Positions 52,612 to 60,853 of a DNA stretch of 64,000 nt are shown here, piece by piece. The notes beneath the pieces were generated by a model. That model did not search any database and was not told the DNA's origin. It was given only the letters and a program-made list of their open reading frames with translations. How positions within the stretch are numbered: the first letter of the stretch is position 1; the number at the start of each line of letters is the position of its first letter. A program made the position numbers and the translations under genes. Source of the stretch: Pseudomonas anguilliseptica (GTDB taxonomy: Bacteria > Pseudomonadota > Gammaproteobacteria > Pseudomonadales > Pseudomonadaceae); assembly GCF_900105355.1 (NCBI RefSeq), contig NZ_FNSC01000001.1, positions 1,922,001-1,986,000 on the forward strand, given 5' to 3'.

Positions 52612-53149
52612 GCTTCACCTCCGCGCTTTGCAGGCGGCCGGTGAGGATATTGGCGAATTTGATCAAGTCGGAGATTCCTTGCAGGAGCAGGCTGACCACC
52701 AGCACCAGGATGATGCTCTTCTGCAGGTAGACAAATTTCAGGCCGCCCGACTCGCTGGAGCCTTCCAGGGTTGCCCAGGAATTGCTGACGTAATCCCAGC
52801 TGGCCCAGCCGAGGAACAGGCACACCGGTAGCAGAAATAGCAAGGTGCCGAGACTGTCGACCAGGGCTTTACGTTTGGCGCTGAACTTCTGATAGAAGAT
52901 GTCGACGCGCACGTGGCCGTTGCGTTGCAGCACCCAGGCGGCAGCACCCATGAATACCAGCGCGTGGCTATACAGCACAGCTTCCTGCAGGGCGGTGGCG
53001 CCAATGCCGAAACCGTAACGCAGGATCACCACGATGGCGGTGCCCAGCACCAGAAACAGCGTCAGCCAGGCACAGGCCTTGCCGAAACGGGCGTTGAATG
53101 AGTCGATCAGATGAGCAAGGCCGAGCAGCAGAGGCGGTTTATCGGACAT
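52604..53149 (-). CDS. dctQ: TRAP transporter small permease DctQ
   Basis: A 181-residue membrane protein with four predicted helices, starting with LTLFLVLGTAIVVILRYGFGIGATALQEAVLYSHALVFMGAAAWVLQRNGHVRVDIFY, a classic DctQ pattern. It forms the membrane complex with DctM. The substrate cannot be read from it. Confidence 0.94.
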   Translation of the reverse strand: MSDKPPLLLGLAHLIDSFNARFGKACAWLTLFLVLGTAIVVILRYGFGIGATALQEAVLYSHALVFMGAAAWVLQRNGHVRVDIFYQKFSAKRKALVDSLGTLLFLLPVCLFLGWASWDYVSNSWATLEGSSESGGLKFVYLQKSIILVLVVSLLLQGISDLIKFANILTGRLQSAEVKHG

Positions 53150-53230
53150 TATGAGTCCTTATGGTTATGGGCTTTGTGGGCAGGCAAGCCGGCGATTCTA
53201 GGCAGGCCCGGGCACGTGCGGCAATGGCAC

Positions 53231-53246
53231 TACAACTTTAGTCGTA
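53231..53246. promoter_or_regulatory. Palindrome between dctQ and dctP
   Basis: TACAACTTTAGTCGTA is a 16-bp near-perfect palindrome (arms TACAACT and AGTCGTA, one mismatch). It is centred about 107 bp before the dctP start and 90 bp before the dctQ start in the divergent intergenic region. It is a plausible operator for joint control of the TRAP genes; the regulator is unknown. Confidence 0.4.
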
Positions 53247-53345
53247 TCCGCTAGGCTTGAGAGTCACTTACCCCTATGTTACTCAGGCGCGGTGGGTCCG
53301 CAGCGATCCTGTGGTCAGACCACTACAACAATAAAGGAGCTTTGC

Positions 53346-54446
53346 ATGAAACGTCGTCAAATTCTCGCAGCAGCCGGCGTAGGCCTTGCAGCCACGGCAC
53401 TGGCCGGCTGCAAACAAGAGGCTGAAACCGCTGGTAAGCCCCAAGAAGGCGCGAGCAGCCAAACTTTCAACTGGAAAATGGTTACCTCCTGGCCGAAGAA
53501 CTTCCCTGGCGTAGGTGTCGGTGCTGAGCGCTTCGCCAAACTGGTTGATGAAATGAGCAACGGCCGCTTGAAGGTCAAGGTCTATGCCGCTGGAGAGCTG
53601 GTGCCGGCACTGGAAGTGTTCGATGCAGTGAGCCGCGGTACCGCCGAGATGGGCCACGGTGCGCCTTACTACTGGAAAGGTAAAGTGCCGGCCGCGCAGT
53701 TCTTCTGCGCTTCGCCATTTGGCCCCAATGCTCAGGAAATGAACGCCTGGCTGCACCGTGGTGGCGGTATCGAGCTGTGGGAAGAGGTGTACAAGCCGTT
53801 CGGCGTGCTGCCGATGGCCTGTGGCTCAACCGGCGTGCAGACTGCCGGCTGGTTCAACAAGGAAATCAACTCGGTTGAGGACTTCCAGGGCCTGAAGATG
53901 CGCACCCCGGGCCTGGGCGGCGAAGTGCTGACCAAGATGGGCGGTACCGTGGTCAACATGCCGGCCGGTGAGATCTTCACTGCGCTGCAAACCGGCGCCA
54001 TCGACGCCACCGAGTGGATTGGCCCATACAACGATCAGGCCCTGGGCCTGCACAAAGCCGCCAAGTATTACTACACCCCGGGCTGGCAAGAGCCGAACGT
54101 CACCTTCGAGCTGGATATCAACATCAAGGCGTGGGAAACCCTGCCGGCGGATCTGCAGGCCATCGTTCGCGCCGCTGCGCGTGATGTGAACGGCGACATG
54201 CTCGACGATTACAACGGGAAGAACATGGAAGCCCTGGAGCAGCTCAAGGGCGAGGGCGTGGAAGTGCGCCGTCTGCCGGACGAAGTGTTGGCCAAACTCA
54301 AGGAAGTGGCCGCCGAAGTGGTCGACACCAGCGCCGCCGCCGATCCGGTAGCAAGCAAGGTGTGGGCGCAGCAGAAGGCTTATCTGCAGCGCCTGTACGA
54401 ATACGCCGAGCTGAACGAGAAGGACATCTACAATATCCGCGGCTAA
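53346..54446 (+). CDS. dctP: TRAP transporter substrate-binding protein (FcbT1-like), Tat-type lipoprotein signal
   Basis: A 366-residue solute-binding protein. The leader MKRRQILAAAGVGLAATALAGC has a twin-arginine pair and a lipobox (LAGC, Cys22), suggesting Tat export followed by lipidation. The mature part is a DctP-fold protein: FNWKMVTSWPKNFPGVG, KVYAAGELVPALEVFDAVSRGTAEMGHGAPYYWKGK, GLKMRTPGLGGEVLTKMGGTVVNMPAGEIFTALQTGAIDATEWIGPYND. It resembles the mannitol/chloroaromatic TRAP group, whose binding proteins prefer alpha-keto or related acids; the ligand here is not shown. Start set by an AAGGAG ribosome site; the frame is open to 53292. Confidence 0.92.
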   Translation: MKRRQILAAAGVGLAATALAGCKQEAETAGKPQEGASSQTFNWKMVTSWPKNFPGVGVGAERFAKLVDEMSNGRLKVKVYAAGELVPALEVFDAVSRGTAEMGHGAPYYWKGKVPAAQFFCASPFGPNAQEMNAWLHRGGGIELWEEVYKPFGVLPMACGSTGVQTAGWFNKEINSVEDFQGLKMRTPGLGGEVLTKMGGTVVNMPAGEIFTALQTGAIDATEWIGPYNDQALGLHKAAKYYYTPGWQEPNVTFELDINIKAWETLPADLQAIVRAAARDVNGDMLDDYNGKNMEALEQLKGEGVEVRRLPDEVLAKLKEVAAEVVDTSAAADPVASKVWAQQKAYLQRLYEYAELNEKDIYNIRG

Positions 54447-54463
54447 TGCCCGGGGTTCCAAGG

Positions 54464-54485
54464 AATGCCGGCTTATGCCGGCATT
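54464..54485 (+). terminator. Hairpin after dctP
   Basis: AATGCCGGC and GCCGGCATT form a perfect 9-bp stem with a TTAT loop, 18 bp after the stop codon. Only a short, interrupted T-rich stretch follows, so termination is likely but not certain. Confidence 0.65.
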
Positions 54486-54542
54486 CTGCGTTTCGGGCAC
54501 AGGGAAAAGCGCAATCCGGGTTAACCGGGGCCGTTTAAGGTC

Positions 54543-54575
54543 GTTCTACACCGTGGCGATCGCCGCGGTGCGAAC
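54543..54575. promoter_or_regulatory. Long palindrome just upstream of the AraC-family gene
   Basis: A core of 22 bp (54549-54570), CACCG-T-GGCGATCGCC-G-CGGTG, is symmetric except for one base pair. Outer GTTC and GAAC arms extend it to 33 bp. It ends 12 bp before the start codon. It could be an autoregulatory operator or a hairpin in the leader. Confidence 0.5.
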
Positions 54576-54587
54576 AGGGAGCCATGT

Positions 54588-55442
54588 ATGAAGGTCGTCA
54601 CTCGTCAACGTTATGCCGTCGCCTTGCAGCAAGTCCTCGACTGGCTGTTGGCGCATCTCGACGAGCCGATGGATTTCTATCGCCTGGCCGACGAGGCCTG
54701 CCTTTCGCCGTTCCACTTCCACCGCGTGTACCGCGGGCTGACCGGCGAAACCCCGCAGGACACCCAGCGGCGCATGCGTCTGCACCGGGCCGCGGTGGCC
54801 TTGTGCGGATCGTCGCAAGGCATTGCCCGGCTGGCCCGCACGGCCGGCTATGGCAGCGTGCAGGCCTTCAGCCGAGCTTTCCGCGAGGCCTATGGCGAAG
54901 CGCCCACGGCGTACCGGGCGCGCACGCAGGCGGTGGCTCCCCTGACTTTCCCGCCCTTTCAGGAGCATACAAACATGTATCAGGTGGAAATCCGTACCCT
55001 CAGCCCACAATCCGTCGCCGCCATGGCTCATTGCGGCAATTATCAGGCTATTGGCGAAACCTTCGAGCGGCTCAACGCCTGGGCCGCAGGCCAAGGGCTG
55101 GCGGTCGCGCAGAGTCGTTCATTCGGCATCTACTATGACGATCCGCTGTCGCAGCCGGTCGCTTCACTACGCGCCGACGCCTGTATCGAGGCGCCCGAGA
55201 ATCTGATGCTGAGTGCGCCGCTGCGCCGTCTGCAGACTCCAGGCGGGCGGTGTGCGGTGCTGGAGTTTGTCGGTCCCTACGCCGAGCTGGATCAGGCCTA
55301 CCACTGGCTATATAGCCAATGGCTGCCAAATTCCGGCGAGCAACCCGGAGAAGCGCCCTGCTTTGAGGAATATCTGAATGATGTGCGCAGTGTGCCGCCG
55401 GCCCAGTTGCGTACGGCGATTTGTATTCCGCTGGCGGGTTAG
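54588..55442 (+). CDS. AraC-family regulator with GyrI-like effector-binding domain
   Basis: A 284-residue two-domain regulator. The AraC/XylS DNA-binding domain is N-terminal (about 8-110): LADEACLSPFHFHRVYRGLTGETPQDTQRRMRLHRAA and IARLARTAGYGSVQAFSRAFREAYGEAPTAYR. A GyrI-like small-molecule-binding domain follows (about 125-284: VEIRTLSPQSVAAMAHCGNYQAIGETFERLNAWAAGQGL). This order is that of Rob-like and multidrug-responsive activators. AGGGAG precedes the ATG. The ligand and targets are unknown. Confidence 0.9.
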   Translation: MKVVTRQRYAVALQQVLDWLLAHLDEPMDFYRLADEACLSPFHFHRVYRGLTGETPQDTQRRMRLHRAAVALCGSSQGIARLARTAGYGSVQAFSRAFREAYGEAPTAYRARTQAVAPLTFPPFQEHTNMYQVEIRTLSPQSVAAMAHCGNYQAIGETFERLNAWAAGQGLAVAQSRSFGIYYDDPLSQPVASLRADACIEAPENLMLSAPLRRLQTPGGRCAVLEFVGPYAELDQAYHWLYSQWLPNSGEQPGEAPCFEEYLNDVRSVPPAQLRTAICIPLAG

Positions 55443-55503
55443 TTCACTGCAGTCATGCTCGGAGCGGGCTATGCCCGTTCCGATGCAGCCCCTCCGCTCG
55501 GTT

Positions 55504-55905
55504 TCAGCTGCGCTTGGGCACCGGGCGCGTGCGGCCGCTGCCGTCGATGGCGACAAACACGAACACCGCCTCGGTGACCTTGCGCCACTCGCTGGACAGC
55601 GGATCGTCGCTCCACACTTCGACCAGCATCTGGATCGAGCTACGGCCGACTTCCACGGTTTGCGTATAGAAGGACAGTTGTGCGCCAACCGCTACCGGCA
55701 CCAGGAAGGCCATGCGGTCGATGGCCACTGTGGCTACGCGGCCGCCGGCTACCTTGCTGGCCATGGCGGTGCCGGCCAGGTCCATCTGCGACACCAGCCA
55801 GCCGCCGAAAATATCGCCAAAACCGTTGGTTTCACGTGGCAATGCGGTGATCTGCAAAGCCAGGTCGCCTTGCGGGATGGGGTCTTCCTGTTCGAAATCG
55901 TGCAT
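55504..55905 (-). CDS. Acyl-CoA thioesterase (YciA-type hotdog protein)
   Basis: A 133-residue single hotdog-fold thioesterase that hydrolyses acyl-CoA to free acid and CoA. Motifs are ETNGFGDIFGGWLVSQMDLAGTAMA (with the catalytic Asp region) and AIDRMAFLVPVAVGAQLSFYT near the middle. Length fits YciA/short thioesterases. It is transcribed away from pst and convergent with the AraC-family gene. Confidence 0.9.
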   Translation of the reverse strand: MHDFEQEDPIPQGDLALQITALPRETNGFGDIFGGWLVSQMDLAGTAMASKVAGGRVATVAIDRMAFLVPVAVGAQLSFYTQTVEVGRSSIQMLVEVWSDDPLSSEWRKVTEAVFVFVAIDGSGRTRPVPKRS

Positions 55906-56130
55906 CGGATAGGCTCGCGGCGCGGTTGTTGTTATTGGCGCGGTGCAGGGCTTGGCGGTGGCGGCGAGTCAGGCTCTGCGGCTATCGCGGGTAGGCCCAG
56001 CAGGCCCGCGGGAGTGCGGGCGCAGCGAGTATAGCGACTCTGCAGTCGCAGGGCGACCATGGCACTTGGCCGCCTGGGCTTTGCACCTCAGTTCATCGAC
56101 TGCAGCAAAACATGGGTTGCATTCATCTAA
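55906..56130. other. Upstream region between thioesterase gene and pst promoter
   Basis: No gene is supported here. A 6-bp stem (GCGACT / AGTCGC, 56034-56049, loop CTGC) is the only structure I see. The thioesterase promoter must lie within it. Confidence 0.4.
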
Positions 56131-56159
56131 CTGTCACATTGCTTACATACAGTCGTCAC
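56131..56159 (+). promoter_or_regulatory. Pho box of the pst operon
   Basis: CTGTCAC (56131-56137), CTTACAT (56142-56148) and TCGTCAC (56153-56159) are three direct repeats at an 11-bp period. The first two match the PhoB box CTGTCAT-N4-CTGTCAT with exact spacing. A -10-like TACAGAT lies about 10 bp downstream. PhoB-P binding here would drive pstS under phosphate starvation. An IS5-family element now separates it from the gene. Confidence 0.75.
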
Positions 56160-56207
56160 GCGGCCTACAGATACTTGGCCCCGTTCAATCCAACACTAGT
56201 CTGCTAG

Positions 56208-57399
56208 GGAAACCCTGAAGAAGACTTCCTGAATTTGGCAAAATACCTGAACTCCACCCGCCGAGTTTTCCGATGAAGCAGATGACCTTCGCCGACGCCG
56301 AGTACGCCGGCAAGCGCAAGCAAACCCGCAAAGAGCTGTTCCTGATCGAGATGGATCAGGTTGTGCCGTGGAAGGGTTTGATTGCCTTGATCGAACCGCA
56401 TTACCCCAAGGGTGAAGGCGGACGTCCAGCCTATCCGCTGATGGCGATGTTACGGGTTCATTTGATGCAGAACTGGTTCGGCTACAGCGACCCGGCGATG
56501 GAGGAGGCTCTGTACGAGACCACCATCCTGCGCCAGTTTGCGGGTCTGAGCCTGGAGCGCATTCCCGACGAAACCACCATCCTCAACTTCCGCCGATTGC
56601 TGGAGAAACACGAACTGGCTGCGGGCATCTTGGCCGTCATCAATGGCTATTTGGGTGACCGCGGTTTGTCATTGCGCCAAGGCACCATCGTCGATGCCAC
56701 GCTGATCAATGCGCCGAGTTCGACCAAGAACAAGGACGGTAAGCGTGACCCGGAAATGCACCAGACCAAGAAGGGAAACCAGTATTACTTCGGCATGAAG
56801 GCGCACATCGGCGTCGATGACGAGTCGGGTTTAGTGCATAGCGTGGTCGGCACGGCAGCCAATGTTGCAGACGTTACTCAGGTCGACAAGCTGCTACACG
56901 GCAAAGAAAACATGGTGGGTGCCGACGCGGGTTACACCGGCGTAGAGAAGCGGCCAGAACATGAAGGCCGTGAAGTGATCTGGCAGATCGCAGCCCGCCG
57001 CAGTACGTACAACACGTTGAGTAAGCGCAGCGCGCTGTACAAAGCCAAGCGCAAGATCGAGAAGGCCAAGGCGCAAGTTCGCGCCAAGGTCGAGCACCCG
57101 TTCCGGGTGATCAAGCGTCAGTTCGGTTATGTGAAGACGCGTTTCCGTGGCCTGGCCAAAAACACCGCACAACTGGTAACGCTGTTCGCCCTGTCGAACC
57201 TGTGGATGGCCCGTCGACATTTGCTGACGAATGCAGGAGAGGTGCGCCTGTAATGTGGGAAATGACCGCTGCGAGGTGCTCGCGGCGGCCAGAAACACCG
57301 AAATGAGCGGATGACTTGATCGTTTTTGATCAGTTTTCCGCTTTCAAAATCAGCGGAGGCTGAAGTTGACCGGAAATACAGGGCTACTTCAGACCATCC
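56208..57399 (+). mobile_element. Complete IS5-family insertion sequence between Pho box and pstS
   Basis: The element is 1,192 bp. The ends are imperfect inverted repeats (left GGAAACCCTGAAGAAG, right complement GGATGGTCTGAAGTAG). It is flanked on both sides by CTAG (56204-56207 and 57400-57403), the 4-bp target duplication typical of the IS5 subgroup. The right part is nearly identical to the remnant at 17830-18070. Confidence 0.92.
56273..57253 (+). CDS. IS5-family transposase
   Basis: A 326-residue DDE transposase. An N-terminal DUF772-type region (GLIALIEPHYPKGEGGRPAYPLMAMLRVHLMQNWFGYSDPAMEEALYE) is followed by the catalytic domain with GTIVDATLI (first Asp), VGADAGYTG (second Asp) and the C-terminal Y-R-E-like segment HPFRVIKRQFGYVKTRFRGLAKNTAQL. 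The frame is full length, so the element may be active. It reads in the same direction as pstS. Confidence 0.95.
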   Translation: MKQMTFADAEYAGKRKQTRKELFLIEMDQVVPWKGLIALIEPHYPKGEGGRPAYPLMAMLRVHLMQNWFGYSDPAMEEALYETTILRQFAGLSLERIPDETTILNFRRLLEKHELAAGILAVINGYLGDRGLSLRQGTIVDATLINAPSSTKNKDGKRDPEMHQTKKGNQYYFGMKAHIGVDDESGLVHSVVGTAANVADVTQVDKLLHGKENMVGADAGYTGVEKRPEHEGREVIWQIAARRSTYNTLSKRSALYKAKRKIEKAKAQVRAKVEHPFRVIKRQFGYVKTRFRGLAKNTAQLVTLFALSNLWMARRHLLTNAGEVRL

Positions 57400-57412
57400 C
57401 TAGGAGTAAGGC

Positions 57413-58384
57413 ATGAAACTTAAGCGTTTGATGGCGGCCATGACTTTTGTCGCCGCTGGCGTGGCTACCGCCACTGCGGTTGCTGCTGTCGATCCGGCTC
57501 TGCCGAGCTACACCAAAACTTCCGGCGTGTCGGGCAACCTGTCCAGCGTTGGCTCCGACTCCCTGGCCAACCTGATGACGCTGTGGGCTGAAGAGTTCAA
57601 AAAGGAATACCCGAGCGTCAACATTCAGATCCAAGCCGCCGGTTCTTCCACCGCGCCACCGGCTATGACTGAAGGCACTGCCAGCATGGGCCCAATGAGC
57701 CGTGCGATGAAAGATGCCGAGATCCAAGCGTTTGAAGAGAAGTACGGCTACAAGCCGACAGCCGTACCGGTGGCTATCGATGCCCTGGCAGTGTTCGTGC
57801 ACAAGGACAACCCGATTAAGTCCCTGGACATGGCTCAGGTTGACGCAATCTTCTCCAGCACCCGCCTGTGCGGTGGCGCCAGCGATATCAAAACCTGGGG
57901 TGACCTGGGCATGACCGGCGAGTGGGCTGCCAAGCCGATCCAGCTGTTCGGTCGCAACTCGGTATCCGGCACCTACGGCTACTTCAAAGAAGAAGCCCTG
58001 TGCAAAGGCGACTTCAAGGCCAACGTCAACGAGCAGCCGGGTTCGGCTTCCGTGGTGCAGTCGATCTCCAGCACCATCAACGCCATCGGTTACTCGGGCA
58101 TCGGCTACAAGACTTCCAGCGTGAAGACTGTACCGCTGTCGAAGAAAGGCGGCGAAGCTTTTGACGCCAACGAAGAAAACGCCCTGGCTGGCAAGTTCCC
58201 GCTGGCTCGCTTCTTCTACGTTTACGTCAACAAGGCGCCGAACAAGCCGCTGAGCCCGCTGGATGCTGAATTCATCAAGCTGGTGCTGTCCAAGCAAGGT
58301 CAGGAAGTGGTCGTAAAAGACGGCTACATCCCACTGCCGAGCAAAGTGGCTGCGAAAACCCTGAAGGAACTGGGTCTGGAGTAA
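57413..58384 (+). CDS. pstS: Phosphate ABC transporter substrate-binding protein PstS
   Basis: A 323-residue periplasmic phosphate-binding protein. The signal peptide [25 protein letters not shown] is cleaved near residue 25. Phosphate-contacting loops are visible: [42 protein letters not shown] and [15 protein letters not shown]. It delivers phosphate to PstCAB. The ribosome site is reduced to GGAGTAAGG just after the right CTAG of the IS5-family element, whose insertion is 9 bp upstream of the ATG. Transcripts from the native Pho promoter must now cross the IS. Confidence 0.97.
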   Translation: MKLKRLMAAMTFVAAGVATATAVAAVDPALPSYTKTSGVSGNLSSVGSDSLANLMTLWAEEFKKEYPSVNIQIQAAGSSTAPPAMTEGTASMGPMSRAMKDAEIQAFEEKYGYKPTAVPVAIDALAVFVHKDNPIKSLDMAQVDAIFSSTRLCGGASDIKTWGDLGMTGEWAAKPIQLFGRNSVSGTYGYFKEEALCKGDFKANVNEQPGSASVVQSISSTINAIGYSGIGYKTSSVKTVPLSKKGGEAFDANEENALAGKFPLARFFYVYVNKAPNKPLSPLDAEFIKLVLSKQGQEVVVKDGYIPLPSKVAAKTLKELGLE

Positions 58385-58418
58385 TCCTGGTACAGGCAAG
58401 GACGCCTAAGTAAGTCGC

Positions 58419-58449
58419 ACGCCCGCCTTCGTTTACGACAGGTGGGCGT
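58419..58449 (+). terminator. Hairpin between pstS and pstC (attenuator-like)
   Basis: ACGCCCGCC (58419-58427) pairs with GGTGGGCGT (58441-58449), with one G-T wobble and a 13-base loop, 34 bp after the pstS stop. Partial termination here would favour pstS over pstC, as is usual for pst operons. Confidence 0.65.
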
Positions 58450-58464
58450 TGCTTTGTCCAAGCG

Positions 58465-58482
58465 TTGTAACTTTTCTGTCAT
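58465..58482 (+). promoter_or_regulatory. Internal Pho box upstream of pstC
   Basis: TTGTAAC-TTTT-CTGTCAT has exact 7-4-7 spacing with a perfect second half. A -10-like TAGAGT follows at suitable distance. It would give PhoB-dependent expression of pstCAB-phoU independent of the pstS promoter. Confidence 0.6.
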
Positions 58483-58564
58483 ATAAGGCGGCTAGAGTTG
58501 GCGCCTCGCATAGCGACAGAAAACACGATGGCGCGCTCATGGCTGCGCAGAGACGCTCTTACTT

Positions 58565-60838
58565 ATGAATGACTTGGCTAGTGAAACCATGACCGCCATC
58601 GGCCTGGACTTCAATACCCCAGCCCTACAGCGCAAGCGGCGTATCCGCGCGCTGAAAGATCGTTTCGCCCGCTGGGCGGTATCCATCGGTGGTATGGCCG
58701 TACTCGGCGCCATCACCCTGATCTTCTTCTACCTGGCCTACGTGGTGCTGCCGATGTTCCAGGGCGCAAGCCTGGACACTCGCAAGCCGGTGCAGGTCGC
58801 CTGGTTGAATGAAGCTGCCGCGCCACTGCTGCTGACTCTGGAAGAACAGAACCAGATGGCCATGCGCCTGGACCAGAGCGGCAAGGTGCAGTTCTTCGAT
58901 GCGAAGAAGATGCAGCCGCTGAGCAGTGTGCAGCTGCCGATCCCGGCAGATGTGCGGATTGCTTCGGTCGGCCAGGATCAGCCGGGCAGCAATCGTGTCG
59001 CCCTGGGCCTGTCCAACGGCCAGGTGCTGGTGTTCCAGCATGTCTACAAACTCAGCTACCCGAATGATGTGCAAACCATCACGCCGAGTATCGAGTACCC
59101 GTTCGGCGAGGCGCCGATCGAGCTCGACCCTCAGGGTCGCGAGCTTGATCACATGGGCATCAGCCTGAACAGCGGCACGCTGATGCTGGCTGGCTCCACC
59201 GGTACCGAGCTGCACGTACTGAGCCTGGGCCGCGAAGAAAACATGATGACCGGCGAGGTGACCCTCAGCGAAGAGCGCGTGGACCTGCCGCAGATCGCCG
59301 AACCGATCAAGGCACTGATCATCGATCCACGTCACCTGTGGCTGTATGTGGTCAATGGCCGTGCCACGGCCGATGTGTTCGACATGCGCAGCAACAGCCT
59401 GAACGGCCGCTACAAGCTGCTGGATGACGGCAAGCTGGAAGTCAGCAACGCCACCTCGCTGCTCGGCGGTATCTCGCTGATGATCGGCGACAGCAGCGGC
59501 GGCATCGCTCAGTGGTTTATGGTGCGTGAAGCAGACGGCAAGGCCGTGCTGAAGTCGATCCGCAGCTTTCAGCTGGCCGGCAACCCTATCGTGCAGATCC
59601 TCCCGGAAGAGCGCCGCAAGGGCTTCTTCGCCCTGGACGCCAAAGGTAACCTGGGTATCTTCCACAGTACTGCGCACCGCACCCTGCTGGTTGAGCCAGT
59701 TGCTGACGGTCAGGCCCTGGCTGCTCTGTCGCCCCGCGCCAACCGCGTGCTGGTGGAGAGCGATGGTCAGCTGCAGCGTTTGATCATCGACAACCCGCAC
59801 CCGGAAATCTCCTGGAGCTCGCTGTGGGGCAAGGTCTGGTACGAGAACTACGACGCACCCGGCCACGTCTGGCAGTCGACCTCGGCCAGCACCGACAACG
59901 AACCCAAGCTGAGCCTTGCGCCGCTGGCCTTCGGTACCCTGAAAGCCGCGTTCTACGCCATGCTCCTGGCCGCCCCGCTGGCCATCGCCGCCGCGCTGTA
60001 CACCGCCTACTTTATGGCCCCGGCGCTGCGCCGCAAGGTCAAGCCGGTGATCGAGCTGATGGAAGCGCTACCGACGGTGATTCTCGGCTTCTTTGCCGGT
60101 CTGTTCCTCGCGCCTTATGTGGAAGGTCATCTACCGGGCATCTTCAGCCTGCTGATCTTTACCCCGATCGGCATTCTGCTGGCCGGTTACCTGTGGAGTC
60201 GCCTGCCGGAGTCGATTCGCCTGAGCGTGCCAGATGGCTGGGAGTCGGCGCTGCTGATTCCGGTGATCCTGCTGGTGGGCTACTTGTCGCTGGCTCTTAG
60301 CGGCCATCTTGAGAATTTGCTGTTCGACGGCAATATGCGCATGTGGCTGAGCAACGACCTGGGCATTCCGTTCGACCAGCGCAACGCTCTGGTAGTCGGC
60401 CTTGCCATGGGTTTTGCGGTGATCCCGACCATTTACTCGATCGCCGAAGACGCCGTGTTCAGCGTGCCGAAGAGCCTGACCTTCGGCTCCCTGGCCCTGG
60501 GGGCCACGCCCTGGCAGACCCTGACCCGGGTGGTGATCCTCACCGCCAGCCCAGGCATCTTCTCGGCGGTGATGATCGGTATGGGCCGCGCCGTTGGTGA
60601 AACCATGATCGTGCTGATGGCCACCGGCAACACCGCGATCATGGACATGAACATCTTCGAAGGTCTGCGCACCCTGGCCGCCAACGTGGCGGTGGAAATG
60701 CCCGAATCGGAAGTCGGTGGTACTCACTACCGCGTGCTGTCCCTCTCGGCGCTGGTGCTGCTCGGCTTCACCTTTGTCATGAACACCCTGGCGGAGCTGG
60801 TGCGCCAGCGTCTGCGCGTCAAGTACGCCTCGCTCTAA
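58565..60838 (+). CDS. pstC: Phosphate ABC transporter permease PstC (large form)
   Basis: A 757-residue permease. A short cytosolic N-terminus and first helix (about 37-62) are followed by about 380 residues of periplasmic domain with repeated beta-strand patterns. The conserved permease domain (helices from about 460 to 750) carries the EAA-type loop SLALGATPWQTLTRVVILTASPGIFSAVMIG. E. coli PstC is 319 residues; the enlarged N-terminal domain is usual in Pseudomonas. It pairs with PstA and PstB. Confidence 0.94.
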   Translation: MNDLASETMTAIGLDFNTPALQRKRRIRALKDRFARWAVSIGGMAVLGAITLIFFYLAYVVLPMFQGASLDTRKPVQVAWLNEAAAPLLLTLEEQNQMAMRLDQSGKVQFFDAKKMQPLSSVQLPIPADVRIASVGQDQPGSNRVALGLSNGQVLVFQHVYKLSYPNDVQTITPSIEYPFGEAPIELDPQGRELDHMGISLNSGTLMLAGSTGTELHVLSLGREENMMTGEVTLSEERVDLPQIAEPIKALIIDPRHLWLYVVNGRATADVFDMRSNSLNGRYKLLDDGKLEVSNATSLLGGISLMIGDSSGGIAQWFMVREADGKAVLKSIRSFQLAGNPIVQILPEERRKGFFALDAKGNLGIFHSTAHRTLLVEPVADGQALAALSPRANRVLVESDGQLQRLIIDNPHPEISWSSLWGKVWYENYDAPGHVWQSTSASTDNEPKLSLAPLAFGTLKAAFYAMLLAAPLAIAAALYTAYFMAPALRRKVKPVIELMEALPTVILGFFAGLFLAPYVEGHLPGIFSLLIFTPIGILLAGYLWSRLPESIRLSVPDGWESALLIPVILLVGYLSLALSGHLENLLFDGNMRMWLSNDLGIPFDQRNALVVGLAMGFAVIPTIYSIAEDAVFSVPKSLTFGSLALGATPWQTLTRVVILTASPGIFSAVMIGMGRAVGETMIVLMATGNTAIMDMNIFEGLRTLAANVAVEMPESEVGGTHYRVLSLSALVLLGFTFVMNTLAELVRQRLRVKYASL

Positions 60839-60853
60839 GGCTTGGGAAGGTAT

